Source: Sarcomyxa edulis
Taxonomy: Eukaryota > Basidiomycota > Agaricomycetes > Agaricales > Mycenaceae
Length of the DNA stretch: 64,000 nucleotides
NCBI GenBank assembly: GCA_009761415.1
Contig: QUOL01000025.1
Location: 62,001 to 126,000, forward strand
Direction of reading: 5' to 3'
Part shown: piece after piece, positions 34,328 to 45,373 of the stretch
Numbering within the stretch: the first letter of the stretch is position 1
Layout of the letters: each line of letters starts with the position of its first letter
The notes under the pieces: model-generated
Told to the model about the DNA's origin: nothing
Seen by the model: the letters and a program-made list of their open reading frames with translations, nothing else
The model's database searches: none
Translations under genes and position numbers: made by a program

Positions 34328-36718
34328 TTATTGAACACCAATCTTCATCAACTGGGTTGTGCCATCATCCTTCTCCACCTTTCGCCTCTTACCATAAGTG
34401 CCATCAGGGGTAAGAAAGTGACGATACTTCAAGATACAGCCAATCAGATGCACTCCAGTCATTTTGAGAGGAACTCACCAGATAGCAGCGAACACTGTAA
34501 ATGACCATTCGTATCCAATTCGTTCCCCGAAAGGGATCCTAATCACCGTAGGACATTAGTTGATATCGGCGACATACTTAGCCTGACTGTACGGAAGGCT
34601 TACGAATAAAATCCCAACGTGAGTCCGAATAATTGGCGGAAGAAACTAGATCACTTTCATGAGAAACCTCGTTGCATGGGAATAAAGCTATAGCGTACTT
34701 AAAGCATAGGCTGACATCGTTACTTCTTGAACGGTAGCAGTCGCTGCAGCTATATGTATAGCATACAGATGTCACGATTTGTACTATAGTTGGGAACCCC
34801 GTTTGCCGTCAGTATCGCCCTAAGAGCTTGAAGGATTAACACCTTGTACGCACTTCCAAAGCATGCGACCGCTAGGCTGATGTTAGCAGACGTTGAATTA
34901 ATTCACAGAGCTTCAGGAACATACCCATGCCTATGCAAGGGGCTATAAATGTGGTAGCGAAATGTACGGTCAGACCATCTTGAACAAAGGGTCAGTAAAT
35001 CTCCATACTCCAATATAGACTTCTTGATTTACACACATCTACAAAAACATGCATGAGGGGTTTGTAATAGAATAGAATGATACGCTCACATTAGAAGTCC
35101 TACTGGCACAGCGATCGCACCGGTCCAAATACCTTGCAGACGAACTTCAGCTGGAACGTTCGTTCCCTCAGCAAGCGCGCGACGACGAGCTCGTTGCATC
35201 ATCGCGTCGGTGACCGGGCCTGAACAGAGTTCTCCCAGCGATCTATGTAATTAAGACATCATCGGCTTCTGGATACTAGAAGTTATATAGGAATAGCAGT
35301 GTAGACGTACGCGCCGACCAGAAGGCTGACTCCATTCGCGAGACTGTGTATAGATGGTGGGCATTGAGTTGCAGAGAATCGGGTCATAATGAGCCTACCC
35401 ATTTCTGACCGTGTCGAATCGATACAGCTTCGTGAAGATAGTAGCTAGCGTCAACGCAGGTTCGATGCTGGCAAAGCCATACGTGACGGCGCTTTGCTTC
35501 GTGTTATGATCACTTCATTGAGTTGAGTATACAAACTAACTTACTAATATAATGCCGGAAAAGCGACAGAAGGATACTTAAGCATGCTAAGAGGCTTCAA
35601 GACGAAATCGGACGCGGTCATCCGGCGAGACGCCGGTCGTTGAAGATCCCATAGCCAGAGCCGATTGACGTATGTCTTGAACGTCATACGAGGCGCGACG
35701 TAGGAGACTCTGGAAAATATCTCCTCAGTCTCGACTATTTCAGGTTTTAAATCCTTGTCGAGGACGTCGACTCCAGCATCGTTGTCTTCAGACGGTTTTT
35801 CTACCTCTAGAGGACGGTCGAACAAGGTCTCGGGCATGAAGAAAGTACAGATGAGCAGCATGGTACCTGCAGGATATGAGATGACAGATATACATATGAT
35901 CACAGACGATTGATATTCTCACCGTTCAAGATACTTCCTACCCAGAAACACCATCTCCACCCGAGGTCCCTTGCAACATATCCTCCAACCTTGTATAACA
36001 AGTAGAAGATAAACACTCCTGGCCGGATTTCTAACGGTCACGATGATGAAGGGGAACACTTACGATAGGCGCGAGATGAGCTCCATTCGTGAGCATCAAA
36101 GTGAAAAACCCCATTGCCTTTCCCCGCTGATGTTCGAAGAAGAGATCAACAACCGTTCCTGCACCTAAACCAAGAGCAGCAGAGGGACCAAATCCATTGA
36201 TCGCTCGTGCCGCAATCAGCCCCCCATAGGTTTTGGCGCTTGCCGAACCAACGGCTGAAACGAACCCAATGAGGACTGAAAGCAGGTAGGCTGGTCTACG
36301 GCCATAGACGTTAGCGAAGGGCGTGAATAGAAGAGGTCCTAATGAGCTTGTGCCTATTGCGACGGTGGTCTGGTAGGTCCCGGTTACAGGTGGGATATTG
36401 AACTCTTTAGAGAGTGGTACAACTGCTGGATTTATGATGGCCTGTTGGAGAGTATTATCGCGACTTGAAAGACGCGGAAAGTGACAGACCTACCACGTTC
36501 AAAGTCGCCAGAAAAGCAAGGAAGGATACTTCCGCAAGAATGGTATACTTGAGCCACTTCAAGGGGTCAGATAGTAGATAAATAGAAGATAAATGACTTG
36601 CACGACTTACATTAGGGTAATTCAGAGGATCGAATGGAGAGTCAGTTGGCTGAGGCACCAATGGGAGTCCTTCGGGGTCAAGCTTCGGGTTGGGACGTCG
36701 GCACGTACGAGGGTCCAT
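34328..36718 (-). CDS. MFS transporter, DHA1-like
   Basis: Multi-exon major facilitator of about 520-560 residues. The start at 36718 gives MDPRTCRRPNPKLDPEGLPL, a cytoplasmic leader with the DPLNYPN segment typical of DHA1 drug/proton antiporters just before helix 1 (WLKYTILAEVSFLAFLATLNV). Seen: FNIPPVTGTYQTTVAIG, the loop 2-3 signature FANVYGRRPAYLLSVLIG, RAINGFGPSAALGLGAGTVV, then FFEHQRGKAMGFFTLMLTNG and GWRWCFWVGSILN. The central loop is long and acidic. The second half is split into many short exons, several uncertain; the end (FGERIGYEWSFTVFAAI, then TYGKRRKVEKDDGTTQ) fits the last helices and tail. Likely a plasma-membrane proton-coupled exporter; substrate unknown. Confidence 0.83.
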
Positions 36719-37767
36719 CGTGTATGATGTTGAGGACACTCATCTTGTCTGTACATTGCGGTTCATGCAGCACCGGACGTGCGCGTGATCACTAGTACTC
36801 CCGCAGCGTAGTTGTTCTCACTGTCAGAAACGTAGATCCATTTAAAGGCACGCGTTCAACAATCAATAGTTACTGTGAGAGAAATGTTTTTTGTAGTCAG
36901 GTCAGCAAAACTGTAATGGAAGACTCGTAGGTGGCAAGCTTCAGTGCATACGTACCTGTTCTACGAACTACGCGTCCAGAGATAGATATATAGACCTAGC
37001 GGAAGAGTGGGGACTCATCTTTGGCGAGGGCCTCTCCTCATAGATCAAGTGAAAGTCGACAACTGTGTGCTGTGAATGGACTTCTCGTCACTCCTCAGGC
37101 TGTCGACGTCGTTCGCGAGTCGAGGTGGAAACTGAAGAGAGTAATTTTGATGCTGCGGCTCCGAGCCTTCTCAAATTCTGTCTTTTGCCCCTCCTCGTAC
37201 CTCTTCTTCTAGCATCGATTTCACTGCGAATGTTCATGATCATTTGTCGGGGAATTGAATGCCAAGACACAGAAATTATAACCCTGTTATTGCCGACGAA
37301 GATGTTCCAGGCCTTTGGAGTTTCATAAGCCTGCCAACTTCTTGCCAAAAATACCGCCACCTCCTCCTCAACACACCTTCATATCTCGACGTATTTCTAT
37401 CATCTAGGACCTAAATCATTTCCCAAAGCTTCGTTCCAACGCGTTACACAGTGTCTACCTGGCAGACGTGAGCCCACATCAGTTCTGATTGGCATATTTC
37501 CTGCCGAATCAACGCCGACTTCAGAAGTCCTTCTAGTGTGGGTGCATTAAAACACAGAGCGTGCATGTCGAATCCTCACAGCATTCTTCCTCTTTTCCTA
37601 TAGCGATAGTCTGACCTGGACGTCCACTCTTTTCGTTCGGGCCAATAATTCACGATCGCGCAACCCCACAATTGGCAAAGTCATCTGAATAGCATCCGGT
37701 GCGTACACACGGTTCTCTTATTTTGATCTCCAGTTTATCTCTCTTTCAGCGTGGAGTATTTCACAGC
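36719..37767. other. Intergenic, 1.05 kb divergent spacer
   Basis: Between the MFS start and a membrane-protein start. Short ORFs only; no repeat, RNA gene or family signature seen. TATATAG lies near 36988 on the plus strand, with no clear use. Confidence 0.5.
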
Positions 37768-38426
37768 ATGTCGTCTACTAGCTATAGCAGCACTCTCTCC
37801 TCAGCTTCTACCGCCGTCACATCTTCCGCAACAGCCAGCACTTCTACACATACACACGATGAACGTACCCTCATACTAGGTGTCACACTAGGCGTAGTGG
37901 GTTTCCTGCTCGTCATCGTGATCATCGTTGCAACGTTCCGCTTTCAACGAGCAAAGCCGGGTGATAGTAAGAGCTTCTCACTGCGAGCGACTGTCATAGA
38001 CCGTTCTCACCCGGCAGCGCGAATAACACCGTTTGGAGCCCCAGGTGGAGAGATTCCGAGATTTGGATTCGGTGAGTCTTTGTTGACCCGCATCAGGTCT
38101 TCGTTATTCATGTTACTGCAGCACATAACCCTGGATCTAACATGCGAATCGCGACGCGACGCGCGGACGGTGCATGGCAGTTTTCCAACTCTCGAACACC
38201 GTTTACGCCGTCTGGCGTATCCGACCTTGATCTCTCCCCCTCGTCACCTTCCACATCTGTTCGCTCACCACAACCAATGACGAAGGAACAAGAATCGAAA
38301 CTGGCGGCTTTGGAGAGAGAACGGTACAAGGGCGATGACGACTATGACATGGAACCAGGTCCTGATGTCGTCCCACCACCTGCGTACGGGTACGAGCCAG
38401 GATATATCAATCACATGAAGACCTGA
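37768..38426 (+). CDS. Single-pass membrane protein with Ser/Thr-rich ectodomain
   Basis: Two main exons, about 195 residues. A short Ser/Thr ectodomain (MSSTSYSSTLSSASTAV...) is followed by one membrane helix (LILGVTLGVVGFLLVIVIIV) and a basic cytoplasmic side (FRFQRAKPGD). After an intron the tail continues NPGSNMRIATRRADGAW, a Ser/Pro region, an acidic patch and VVPPPAYGYEPGY, a PPxY motif able to bind WW domains such as those of Rsp5/Nedd4 ligases. The layout resembles the end of Mid2/WSC-type fungal surface sensors but lacks a WSC cysteine module. An ATG at 37699 in the same frame would add a leader, but a GT...AG intron between it and 37768 makes this uncertain. Function unknown. Confidence 0.65.
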
Positions 38427-38770
38427 CCCCCTCGTCAACGTCAACGTCAACACATGGACATGATTTTCTTCGCTTTCCGCTTTCGTTGCAGTTGGGTTTT
38501 AAGGAGAGGATTTATTATTTCACTTACTTATCATGGATCACGATATCGATGCTGTCATGCCAATCTACTGACTTGACCTTCAGTTATTTCTCTTTACTAT
38601 ATGCCGTCACATAAATTCACGTTCGTTCATTCGTTTACCCCCCGCTGTCGCCTATATACCCGTTTTCGCAACCTCAGATCCCATGCTCATCAAAGCCACT
38701 TCAGTGCAGGGCATCTTCCCTTCGCTAGGATAGCGTGTGTACGCATGATGGTCGGCGAGTCAGTCCTATT
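38427..38770. other. Intergenic, convergent 3' ends
   Basis: 344 bp between the membrane-protein stop and the DUF1479 stop. Short imperfect GTCAAC triplets occur right after the first stop. Nothing else is visible. Confidence 0.5.
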
Positions 38771-40729
38771 TCATGCGAAGAGGATTTTGTTTGCCTTATC
38801 AATGAAGGCGGACGAGTCGGATGCGATGAACGGTTCCAGTCCCAACATCCGATGACCTTCAATGGACTTGATATCCTCGACAATCGCACGACCCTTGAAT
38901 TTCGATTCACCCTCACCACCTGGGAAGTCCCTGTTTCCACAAACAGTATATTGAGATTTCAGTCTCATTGTCATATGGGTGGCACTTACGGTGCAGGTAG
39001 ACCAGACAGAAAGTTGGCTCTTTGGTCGCGAAGATACACAGCACTTGCAATAAATATCAGTACGGTACCTCGTGAAGAAATTGCGGTACTGTACCACTTA
39101 CTTATTAAGTGTGAGAGGGACTGCAGGGATATAAAGAACGGACGAATCGCCCAAACCCTGGTGGAGCGATTCGACGGCATGAATAACGTCGCAGTGCCCT
39201 AGGTAGTTACCTATCAGCCCCATACTTCTCGTTCAGCTCTGACAGAGAGACATGTACGTACAGTAGACCTGATCCCCGGGTTCCACCTTCGGCATAGACA
39301 CCATCGTCTTATCCAGCCTCAAATGCGGATGCGACTTCTCATTGAGCTCCTGTCCTTTCCCTGGAACACTTCCAGGAAACTCCGTGCTCTCCGTGTCAAT
39401 TTCCCATGACTCGACATCGAGTGCGTTTGGCAGGGAGCCGGGTCGTCGTCTGAAGAATGGACGGAGCATTACATACGCGGTGGAGAGGGAGACTCTGGGG
39501 TATACGCGAAGGGTACCCTCATTGGGTCCAGTACTAGACATGGAGGTCCATCCTTGCCAAGGCCTGAAGACGGAACATTGATTTCTACATTCCAAATTCA
39601 TAAATTGTCAGTACGGGCAGAAGAAAATAAAGATTCTTAGGCAACGTACGAGCCATGATGTAAGTCCTGTTTAGCATCAATCCTCGGAGTAGCATCGAAC
39701 GGATCATGCTCACGCCAACGCCCACCTCCTTCGAATATCTTCCTGAAACAACGTCTATACCCAGGATCTTCCCACCTTTCAAGAGACCCTCCATCAATAT
39801 GAGGTCCCAAAGCGAATTTCGCATCACCTGGGTGGCGGATACGTAGTCTGTCGAAATAGGAAATGGGTGTGGATAAGCTGATTTCGGTGGAGGGATCGGA
39901 AGAGTGCCAGAGGGTCAACAGGGATCGTTGAGTCTCGATAAGCACGGAGTGTGTCCGTGCGAGGAGTTGGCTTTTGGAGTTGTATAATTCGTATACTTGG
40001 ATATTGTCCGCTGGGAAACCTGGGGTCCAAAATCAAAGTAAGCAAGTAGAGCCGACCGATTATTGTTCAATTAACGAGGATCTTGTCATTGTCAATGGGA
40101 CGTTCGTACCCTTGAGACGATCAGCATTCACAGCCGCATAATCCCGGATATACTGCTTCCACTGCAAGGCTTCCTGGACCAGAACATGATGAGTGGTACA
40201 CCAGTCGACGCACCAAGCTTGGCGATTTACCGACCTCTTTGGGTACACCACCGGTCACGATCAATGCGCCAGTCTTCTTGACATCCACCAATTGATCAGC
40301 AGAGAGCCCGTTGCGGAGATCAGAGAACGGGATACGAGGGATAATCTGTAGGTTCCGCGATGATTGTTGTGGCATTCATCAAGATGCAGGTTATAGGTCA
40401 CTGACATTTGAACCTCTAGCAATAATCTCTTCGGTGACGCTTTCTAGTTCCGTCAAGACCTCTTTCCAGCTCTGAACGAGACCGAGGGGGTCTTTGCATA
40501 TCTCTTTCTTCAGAGCTGAGAAGCGTTCGGGTAAGACAATGGGTGTTTGGCCGTCTAGGGATGAGAATGCGTTGGCGATGGATCCTTCCTCCTTTGGTGT
40601 TCTGGTGGATTCTGAGATCGTAGACAAGCTTCTCGACGATGACGGTATAAGTGCAGGTGCAGGTCTGCGAGTAGAGTTGTAGGAGGTAGCTTTGGCTACG
40701 CGGAGGACGGTACTTGAGAGGAGAACCAT
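38771..40729 (-). CDS. DUF1479 family, predicted Fe(II)/2-oxoglutarate oxygenase
   Basis: About 500 residues in several exons, from MVLLSSTVLRVAKATS at 40729 (Arg/Ser-rich, possible mitochondrial leader) to FIDKANKILFA. Family blocks seen: RIPFSDLRNGLSADQLVDV, GALIVTGGVPKE, FPADNIQVYELYNSKSQLLA, RIRHPGDAKFALGPHIDGG, SVFRPWQGWTSM, GPNEGTLRVYP and PGDQVYWHCDVIHAVE. The HxD in GPHIDGG and the later histidine in DVIHAVE are the candidate iron-binding facial triad. Fungal and bacterial members are mostly uncharacterised; the fold is that of cupin dioxygenases. GPHIDGGSLERWED is very well kept, so the protein should be active. Metal and cosubstrate are inferred from the motif, not shown. Confidence 0.9.
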
Positions 40730-41527
40730 TGGTATAGAGTACTACCCGTCCAATTCACAGCCTAGTGCTTTAATCTGCGCGTATAGGATGGAGAAGTACA
40801 CATGACTCGTCCAGAATCCAGATCATTGTATCGCAGCTATGAAGATAAGCATTGACATCGGGAAGAAGAAAATCACACACAGGGTACGATATCCCTATAT
40901 CCCTACTCATTGCATGTACGTCATGCTATTGGTCTGGAGTCTGTGTTATCCGAGGTTCTCCCGTCCTAAGTACGTTTGCAGACGGGACTTCGCATATCAT
41001 ACCTGAGGTGTACGATCTGCGGTTTGATGTGTGTGTGTGTGGAAGAAAGGGATCGTCAACTGAAAGAGTAGTTTTTGAGTTGAACGATGAGTGTACTCAC
41101 AAATCCGTCTATGTATGTTGGCAAGGTCCAAAACGTCACGGTGGTGACTCGGCAGACTGTTCGAGATAGAGGTCGTGGGTGACTGGTCGCTCTGGGGCGA
41201 CTTGAAGCCTCATAGTGGCTAATAGATCTTATTGAAGGTGTACGATCTGCGGTCCATCGTGGGTGTGTGGAAGAAAGGAAGGGAGTCAAGTGAAAGAGTA
41301 GTTTTCGAGATGTACTCACAGATGTTGTAATCGGTAAGGTCTAAAACGAGATCTTTGGGACTTACTCGAAATATCGATTCATTAGATGAGGAAGACTATG
41401 GTCTTACATTGTAAATGGTATATACCTGCTCAACAAACAAAAAAACAATACAATCAGCATTCCTCTCGATCCAAAGCAAAAAAGGGTTCCCAACATTACT
41501 ATAACAATATCAATCAACCCCCATCAC
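40730..41527. other. Intergenic with a local duplication
   Basis: 798 bp between two genes on the minus strand. It contains a diverged direct duplication (41004-41135 and 41233-41349, listed separately) and a short GT microsatellite near 41030-41040. No gene supported. Confidence 0.55.
41004..41349. repeat. Diverged tandem duplication, two units about 230 bp apart
   Basis: Unit 1 (41004-41135) and unit 2 (41233-41349) share GGTGTACGATCTGCGGT, GTGTGTGGAAGAAAGG, GTGAAAGAGTAGTTTT-type and TGTACTCACA blocks in the same order, ending in AAGGTC(C/T)AAAACG. Unit 2 is shorter by small deletions. Non-coding. Confidence 0.85.
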
Positions 41528-42829
41528 TCAACCCCCGACGCTCTTCCTCGGAGGCCTCCACCCCTCCCCAAACACTCTCCCCAACACATCCCGCATCGCC
41601 AAAACACGCGTAACCCTACAACTCTGCCTCGCTCTCCACCAATCCCACCCCCACCTCGCCCTCAAATCCCAAACCTTCCTCATCTCCCCCCTCTCCTCGG
41701 GGCTTGCAAGCCAGAATTGATAATAAAACCATTCTTGTCCGCAGCTCCCTAGTGATCCCGTATCAAATAGAGGGAGGAGACCTTGATGTGCCGGGGCGAG
41801 GGGGTCGTCAAGCCATACGGTGATGATACGGGATGGGTGGAGGAGGAGGAGGGCGTTGATGAGGGTTTGGTCTTTTCCGACGAAGAGGGATTTGGAGAGG
41901 TAGGTGTTGTGGTAGGTGTAGAATGTGGTTCGCCACCATGTTATTGTTGACGGGGAGCCGCCGAAGAAGGATCCTGGATGGTCGGACGCGTCGATTGAGT
42001 ATGTTGGATGCGATGCCAGTGGGAATTGGGTAGAGACAGAGACATACCTTCACTAAACTCATTATCTACAGGTCCCATGCTTTCTTGCCAATACTGCATG
42101 GAAGCATGTGGCGTCGAATACATGGGGGAAAACAATAAATCTTCCTTAGGTGTCCCACTCAATACACTACCTTCCTCCCAAATCCTGTCGACTACACGAC
42201 TATCAGGCCACTGCACGTACTTGTGTTCACTCCGAAAACTCCCCGCGTCGTTCCAGAATGCGTAATCGTATACTTTACCAGCATTTTTGAGACCTTCGTC
42301 GAGGAAATAGGGTTTGGCGTTCCATACGGCGTAGAGTGCGGGGGAGTGGATCCGTTTCTCGCGATCGATCCCGTGCATTTCTTCGTATTTCCCTTCGAGG
42401 CCAGCGAGAGGGGGTATGTCGAAGGGAGACGAGAATGTGGTGTTGATGGTGATGGGAAGGGTCCCTCTGATCTTCCGAACGAGAGGTTCGAGGTCTGGGG
42501 TGGTGAAGAAGTATATGTCGGTGGTTATGGGTTGTAGGAAGTTGGTGAGCCACCAGGTGTATTCGTGCATGGAATGTTTGGATTTGGAGAGTGGGAATAG
42601 GGCTGAGACGAGAAGGATGCGTGGGGGTGAGGAGGTGGGAGCGTCATTATTATTTGGACTATCCGAAAGACCTGCTTCGGGAGGGTAAGGGGAAGACTCG
42701 GTGTCGAATGCGAGGGGGTCAGTGTTCGTTTTGTATCCGGAGAACAAGAGGAGGAAGAGGAGGGCCGCGACGGCTAGGGAAAGGATGTAGACACGCCTTC
42801 GTACGGTCACTGCGAATGGCCTCGACATG
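41528..42829 (-). CDS. Type II membrane protein, HtrL/YibB-like
   Basis: About 408 residues in two exons (intron about 41974-42049). A short basic cytoplasmic tail (MSRPFAVTVRRR) precedes a signal anchor (VYILSLAVAALLFLLLFSGY), then a Pro/Ser stem and a lumenal domain: RILLVSALFPLSKSKHSMHE, WLTNFLQPITTDIYFFTTPD, LYAVWNAKPYFLDEGLKN, YDYAFWNDAGSFR, then SFFGGSPSTITWW and GKDQTLINALLLLHP. The WNDAGSFR, FFGG and KDQ blocks are those of the HtrL/YibB family of putative glycosyltransferases; the aspartate of WNDAG may hold the sugar-nucleotide metal. This topology suggests a Golgi or ER enzyme of glycan building. An upstream Met at 42927 is possible, but 42829 gives a normal signal anchor. No activity has been proven for fungal members. 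Confidence 0.85.
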
Positions 42830-43319
42830 GTGAGTAAGAACTTGGAGGAAACGTTGCTGTCGGCCAAGACTATGTGATCGTGATTGGTGGCAATGCACTG
42901 CTGCTGCGGTGCGTCTCTATTTTGCAATGATCATATGCCATCGGCGCCCGTAGAGGATAACATCATGGCGCAGTATAGCGCCCATGGGTGATATCTATCA
43001 GAATATACAGTCGATGAATTGACAGGGTGGTGTGGCGCCGGCGCATGCTGATGCTAACATGCTAACATGTGGGAGTCGGACACGCTTAAAACGTGCTCAG
43101 ACTTTGTTGTCTTACGCGTATGCATATGCACATGATCAAGTCATCTGCGAAGATAGTCCAGGTCACGGTCGTAGTCCAGAGTCTAGGAGCACTTCCAAAA
43201 AGAGTACGTTGTGGGTAGAGTCAGTCGTCCCTTACAGGAGGATAGTCCGCACATAATCTCCTAAGGCATGGAGTTTGTATGAGAAGAGACTGAATTATTT
43301 GATCTTCGAGGGGGTTTCA
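42830..43319. other. Intergenic, upstream of the HtrL-like gene
   Basis: 490 bp with no gene; a short imperfect repeat of GCTAACATG near 43050-43070. It runs into the transposon remnant. Confidence 0.5.
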
Positions 43320-43610
43320 GGTCTGCAAGAAGGTAGGAACCTGACGATATCTGCAGATCCTGCACAATGAATAATTCATTGGATGAAACAATTATCAATC
43401 AAAGATCCAACGACATACCTAGAGTTGAGTTCCAAAATTGCTATACCGCCAGCCGCTACCAGAACACGAAGGAGATGGGTGAATACTGACTTCCATACAC
43501 CAAACTGGTACTCGTGCATAAAGTCGACCACCAACGTTTCGAAGACGACGAAGCCGAATTTGGACAACTTGCCTGTCAGAGCAATGTCAGAGAAAGCATT
43601 CTACGATGTA
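43320..43610 (-). mobile_element. Remnant of a basidiomycete DNA transposon protein (Plavaka/KDZ-type)
   Basis: A decayed fragment on the minus strand. It reads ALTGKLSKFGFVVFETLVVD, then FMHEYQFGVWKSVFTHLLRV, then a GG...LELNSRY block and, past a GT...AG gap (about 43358-43419), YRQVPTF before a stop. From memory, the order DxMHExxLGVWKxxFTHLxRxL, then a spacer, then RFRQxPTFG is a conserved block of the large transposon-encoded proteins expanded in mushroom genomes. Everything before and after is lost. No terminal repeats were found around it, so its limits are those of the readable homology. Assignment to Plavaka or KDZ is uncertain. Confidence 0.7.
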
Positions 43611-44233
43611 CACTGGTTGAGAAATGCATGAACAGTGAAGCAATATGGCAAGTAATACACACAACGGTTGGAACTCAGGCCTCAGGACTAGGACCCAAGG
43701 ACAAGTACATTCGACGGCAGCACTCTTGACTCTGTATGCCTTCGTATGAATGTGTTCACGTACCATATAGTGATGTTGCTTCGACCTTATGGGGTGTCTT
43801 GACGTGCTTTCGAGATGCGCCTGTCATCGTCCCGTATACGTACCGTGACATTGCCCATTTACGAGATTTCGATGCGTTTCTTTTCGTTAAGACATCGGGG
43901 ACAAGGGCAAGGGCTATACCTAGAGTTATGATCGACTTCCATCGCGACTCATACATAGATTGGAGGTTGAAATCTGGAGACTAACGATGAACGTTTTGAA
44001 GAGCCTGAAGGTACGGAGTCAAAGAGAAGTTCGCATCAAAATTCGCAGGAAGCCGGTCCGGCAACGTTCTAATCAACCTTGACTTGACCAGTATATTCCA
44101 AATACCCAAGTAAACCTTTGATAATCGACGATAATTGCAGAAAGAGAAGAGTGTCCATGTATCATAATATCATATGTAGTCCATCTGTACACTTCGAATA
44201 ATTCCCTACAACCCTTCCTCCACCTCACTACCA
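43611..44233. other. Intergenic, possible further debris
   Basis: About 620 bp. A 66-codon minus-strand stretch (43756-43956) has a hydrophobic run (SIITLGIALALVPDVL) but no known signature. It may be chance or part of the same decayed insertion. Confidence 0.4.
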
Positions 44234-44945
44234 CTAAAGTACCGTCCAATTAACACCAGTCACAATCCCCTGATCGAGCGTCCCGAACTGCTGGAACGGA
44301 GTCGTAGCGAGACCTATATCGTTCACACCGAAGCCCGCCGTGAAGAAGTCGACGACTTGGGCGGTGAGGTTCTTGCCGCCGTCTATGGTAGGTGAGGTAA
44401 GGACGTTGAGGTGAGTTCGTGAGGATGAGGAGAAGAAAAGAGAGGAAAAGAGAGGAAGTGATTAGGGGTGGGTGGGATGGGGGTACGTACGACTGATGAG
44501 TAGAGCGTGGTGACAGATTGGGTTGCTGGTGTTTCGTCGATGAATGTGAGGTCTTCGATTCATTATTCGGTATGAGGCACTTACGCGTTAGGATTGGCGG
44601 TAGCCCCGCTAAAGGAAGGAGAACCAAAAATCGGCGGTCACTTCGACGAAAGTCTCACCAGAACAGAAGGGAGGGACGTACGGGAAAGAATTGAAGAAAG
44701 TACTAGACACCGACGCGACGCTTTGAACGCTGGTGTTGGTGAACCCGCAGGCGCCTAGACCTGGGACGAAGTTGAATACTGCGTGTGTCGAGTTTGGAAT
44801 TGAATTTGAGCGTTAATGTTGGGTCATGGAGATACATGGGGAACGGATGGATGGACGTACGAGTTCCGGTATGGGTCTGTGCGAAGACGGTACTAGTGAT
44901 GAAGAGGCAGGTTAGGACGTAGAGGATTCGAGAGATTGAAGACAT
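44234..44945 (-). CDS. Secreted RlpA-like double-psi beta-barrel protein (expansin-like)
   Basis: Small secreted protein of about 150 residues in four or five short exons. Signal peptide MSSISRILYVLTCLFITSTVFA, then FNFVPGLGACGFTNTSVQSV, SSTFFNSFP, GATANPNATNPICHHAL-type, VDFFTAGFGVNDIGLATTPF and GTLDQGIVTGVNWTVL before a TAG at 44234. The GxGACG start, the NDIGL...F block and the GxVxWxV end define the fungal RlpA/barwin-like (DPBB) group. One difference stands out: the block usually written as a C-x-x-C-rich segment (VVDxCxGC) reads VVDFFTAGFG, so a disulfide of the family is probably absent. The conserved aspartate of VVD, the acid of the expansin-type site, remains. The role (wall loosening or host effector) is unknown. 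Confidence 0.82.
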
Positions 44946-45002
44946 TGTCGATGCGATGAGAATTCGAGTGGAGTGGGGAGACTAAGGTATGTAGGTGGGC
45001 CC

Positions 45003-45009
45003 TCTTATA
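45003..45009 (-). promoter_or_regulatory. TATA-like box of the DPBB protein gene
   Basis: TATAAGA on the minus strand, 58 bp before the start codon at 44945, a spacing typical of a short-leader fungal transcript. Confidence 0.45.
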
Positions 45010-45070
45010 CCTGTCTGTTTGTCGGCAGAAGAACCAGAACCAGAACCAGAAGAGAAAACAGCGGCGAGAT

Positions 45071-45373
45071 AAACGCCGTCTGTGAGTCAAGTGCCTATGT
45101 ACATAGGTATATTCGCACAGGTGAGCAGCCTCGACCTTCGAGCGGCAGTAGCATCAATATCAATTGAAAGAAGTTGGCGGTCATGATGTCGGTCTGAATG
45201 GGCAGCATCAAATAGTGAACGCCGTCTGTGAGTGCAGATTCGTATATTCAAACAGGTGATCATGGGCAGCCTCGACCTTCGAGCGGTGGCATCAATTGAA
45301 ATGAGAAGAAGTTGGCGCACTGAGTCATGGCGTGGTAATAGTAATGATGTTTGTCTGAATGGGCAGCATCAAA
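45071..45373. repeat. Adjacent tandem duplication, about 145-bp units
   Basis: Unit 1 is 45071-45212, unit 2 is 45217-45373. Both begin AACGCCGTCTGTGAGT, share a GTATATTC...CAGGTGA block and GCCTCGACCTTCGAGCGG, then CAATTGAAA, AGAAGTTGGCG, and both end TCTGAATGGGCAGCATCAAA. Unit 2 has small insertions, e.g. in the GTAATAGTAATGATG stretch. Confidence 0.9.

Noticed and set aside
42223..42833. Overlapping plus-strand ORFs opposite the HtrL-like gene
   Set aside because: They are antisense shadows of a gene with clear signal anchor and family blocks.
24000..45000. Secondary-metabolite gene cluster (oxygenase, MFS, SDR-type genes within reach)
   Set aside because: No PKS, NRPS, terpene cyclase, P450 or pathway regulator is present, and housekeeping genes are interleaved.
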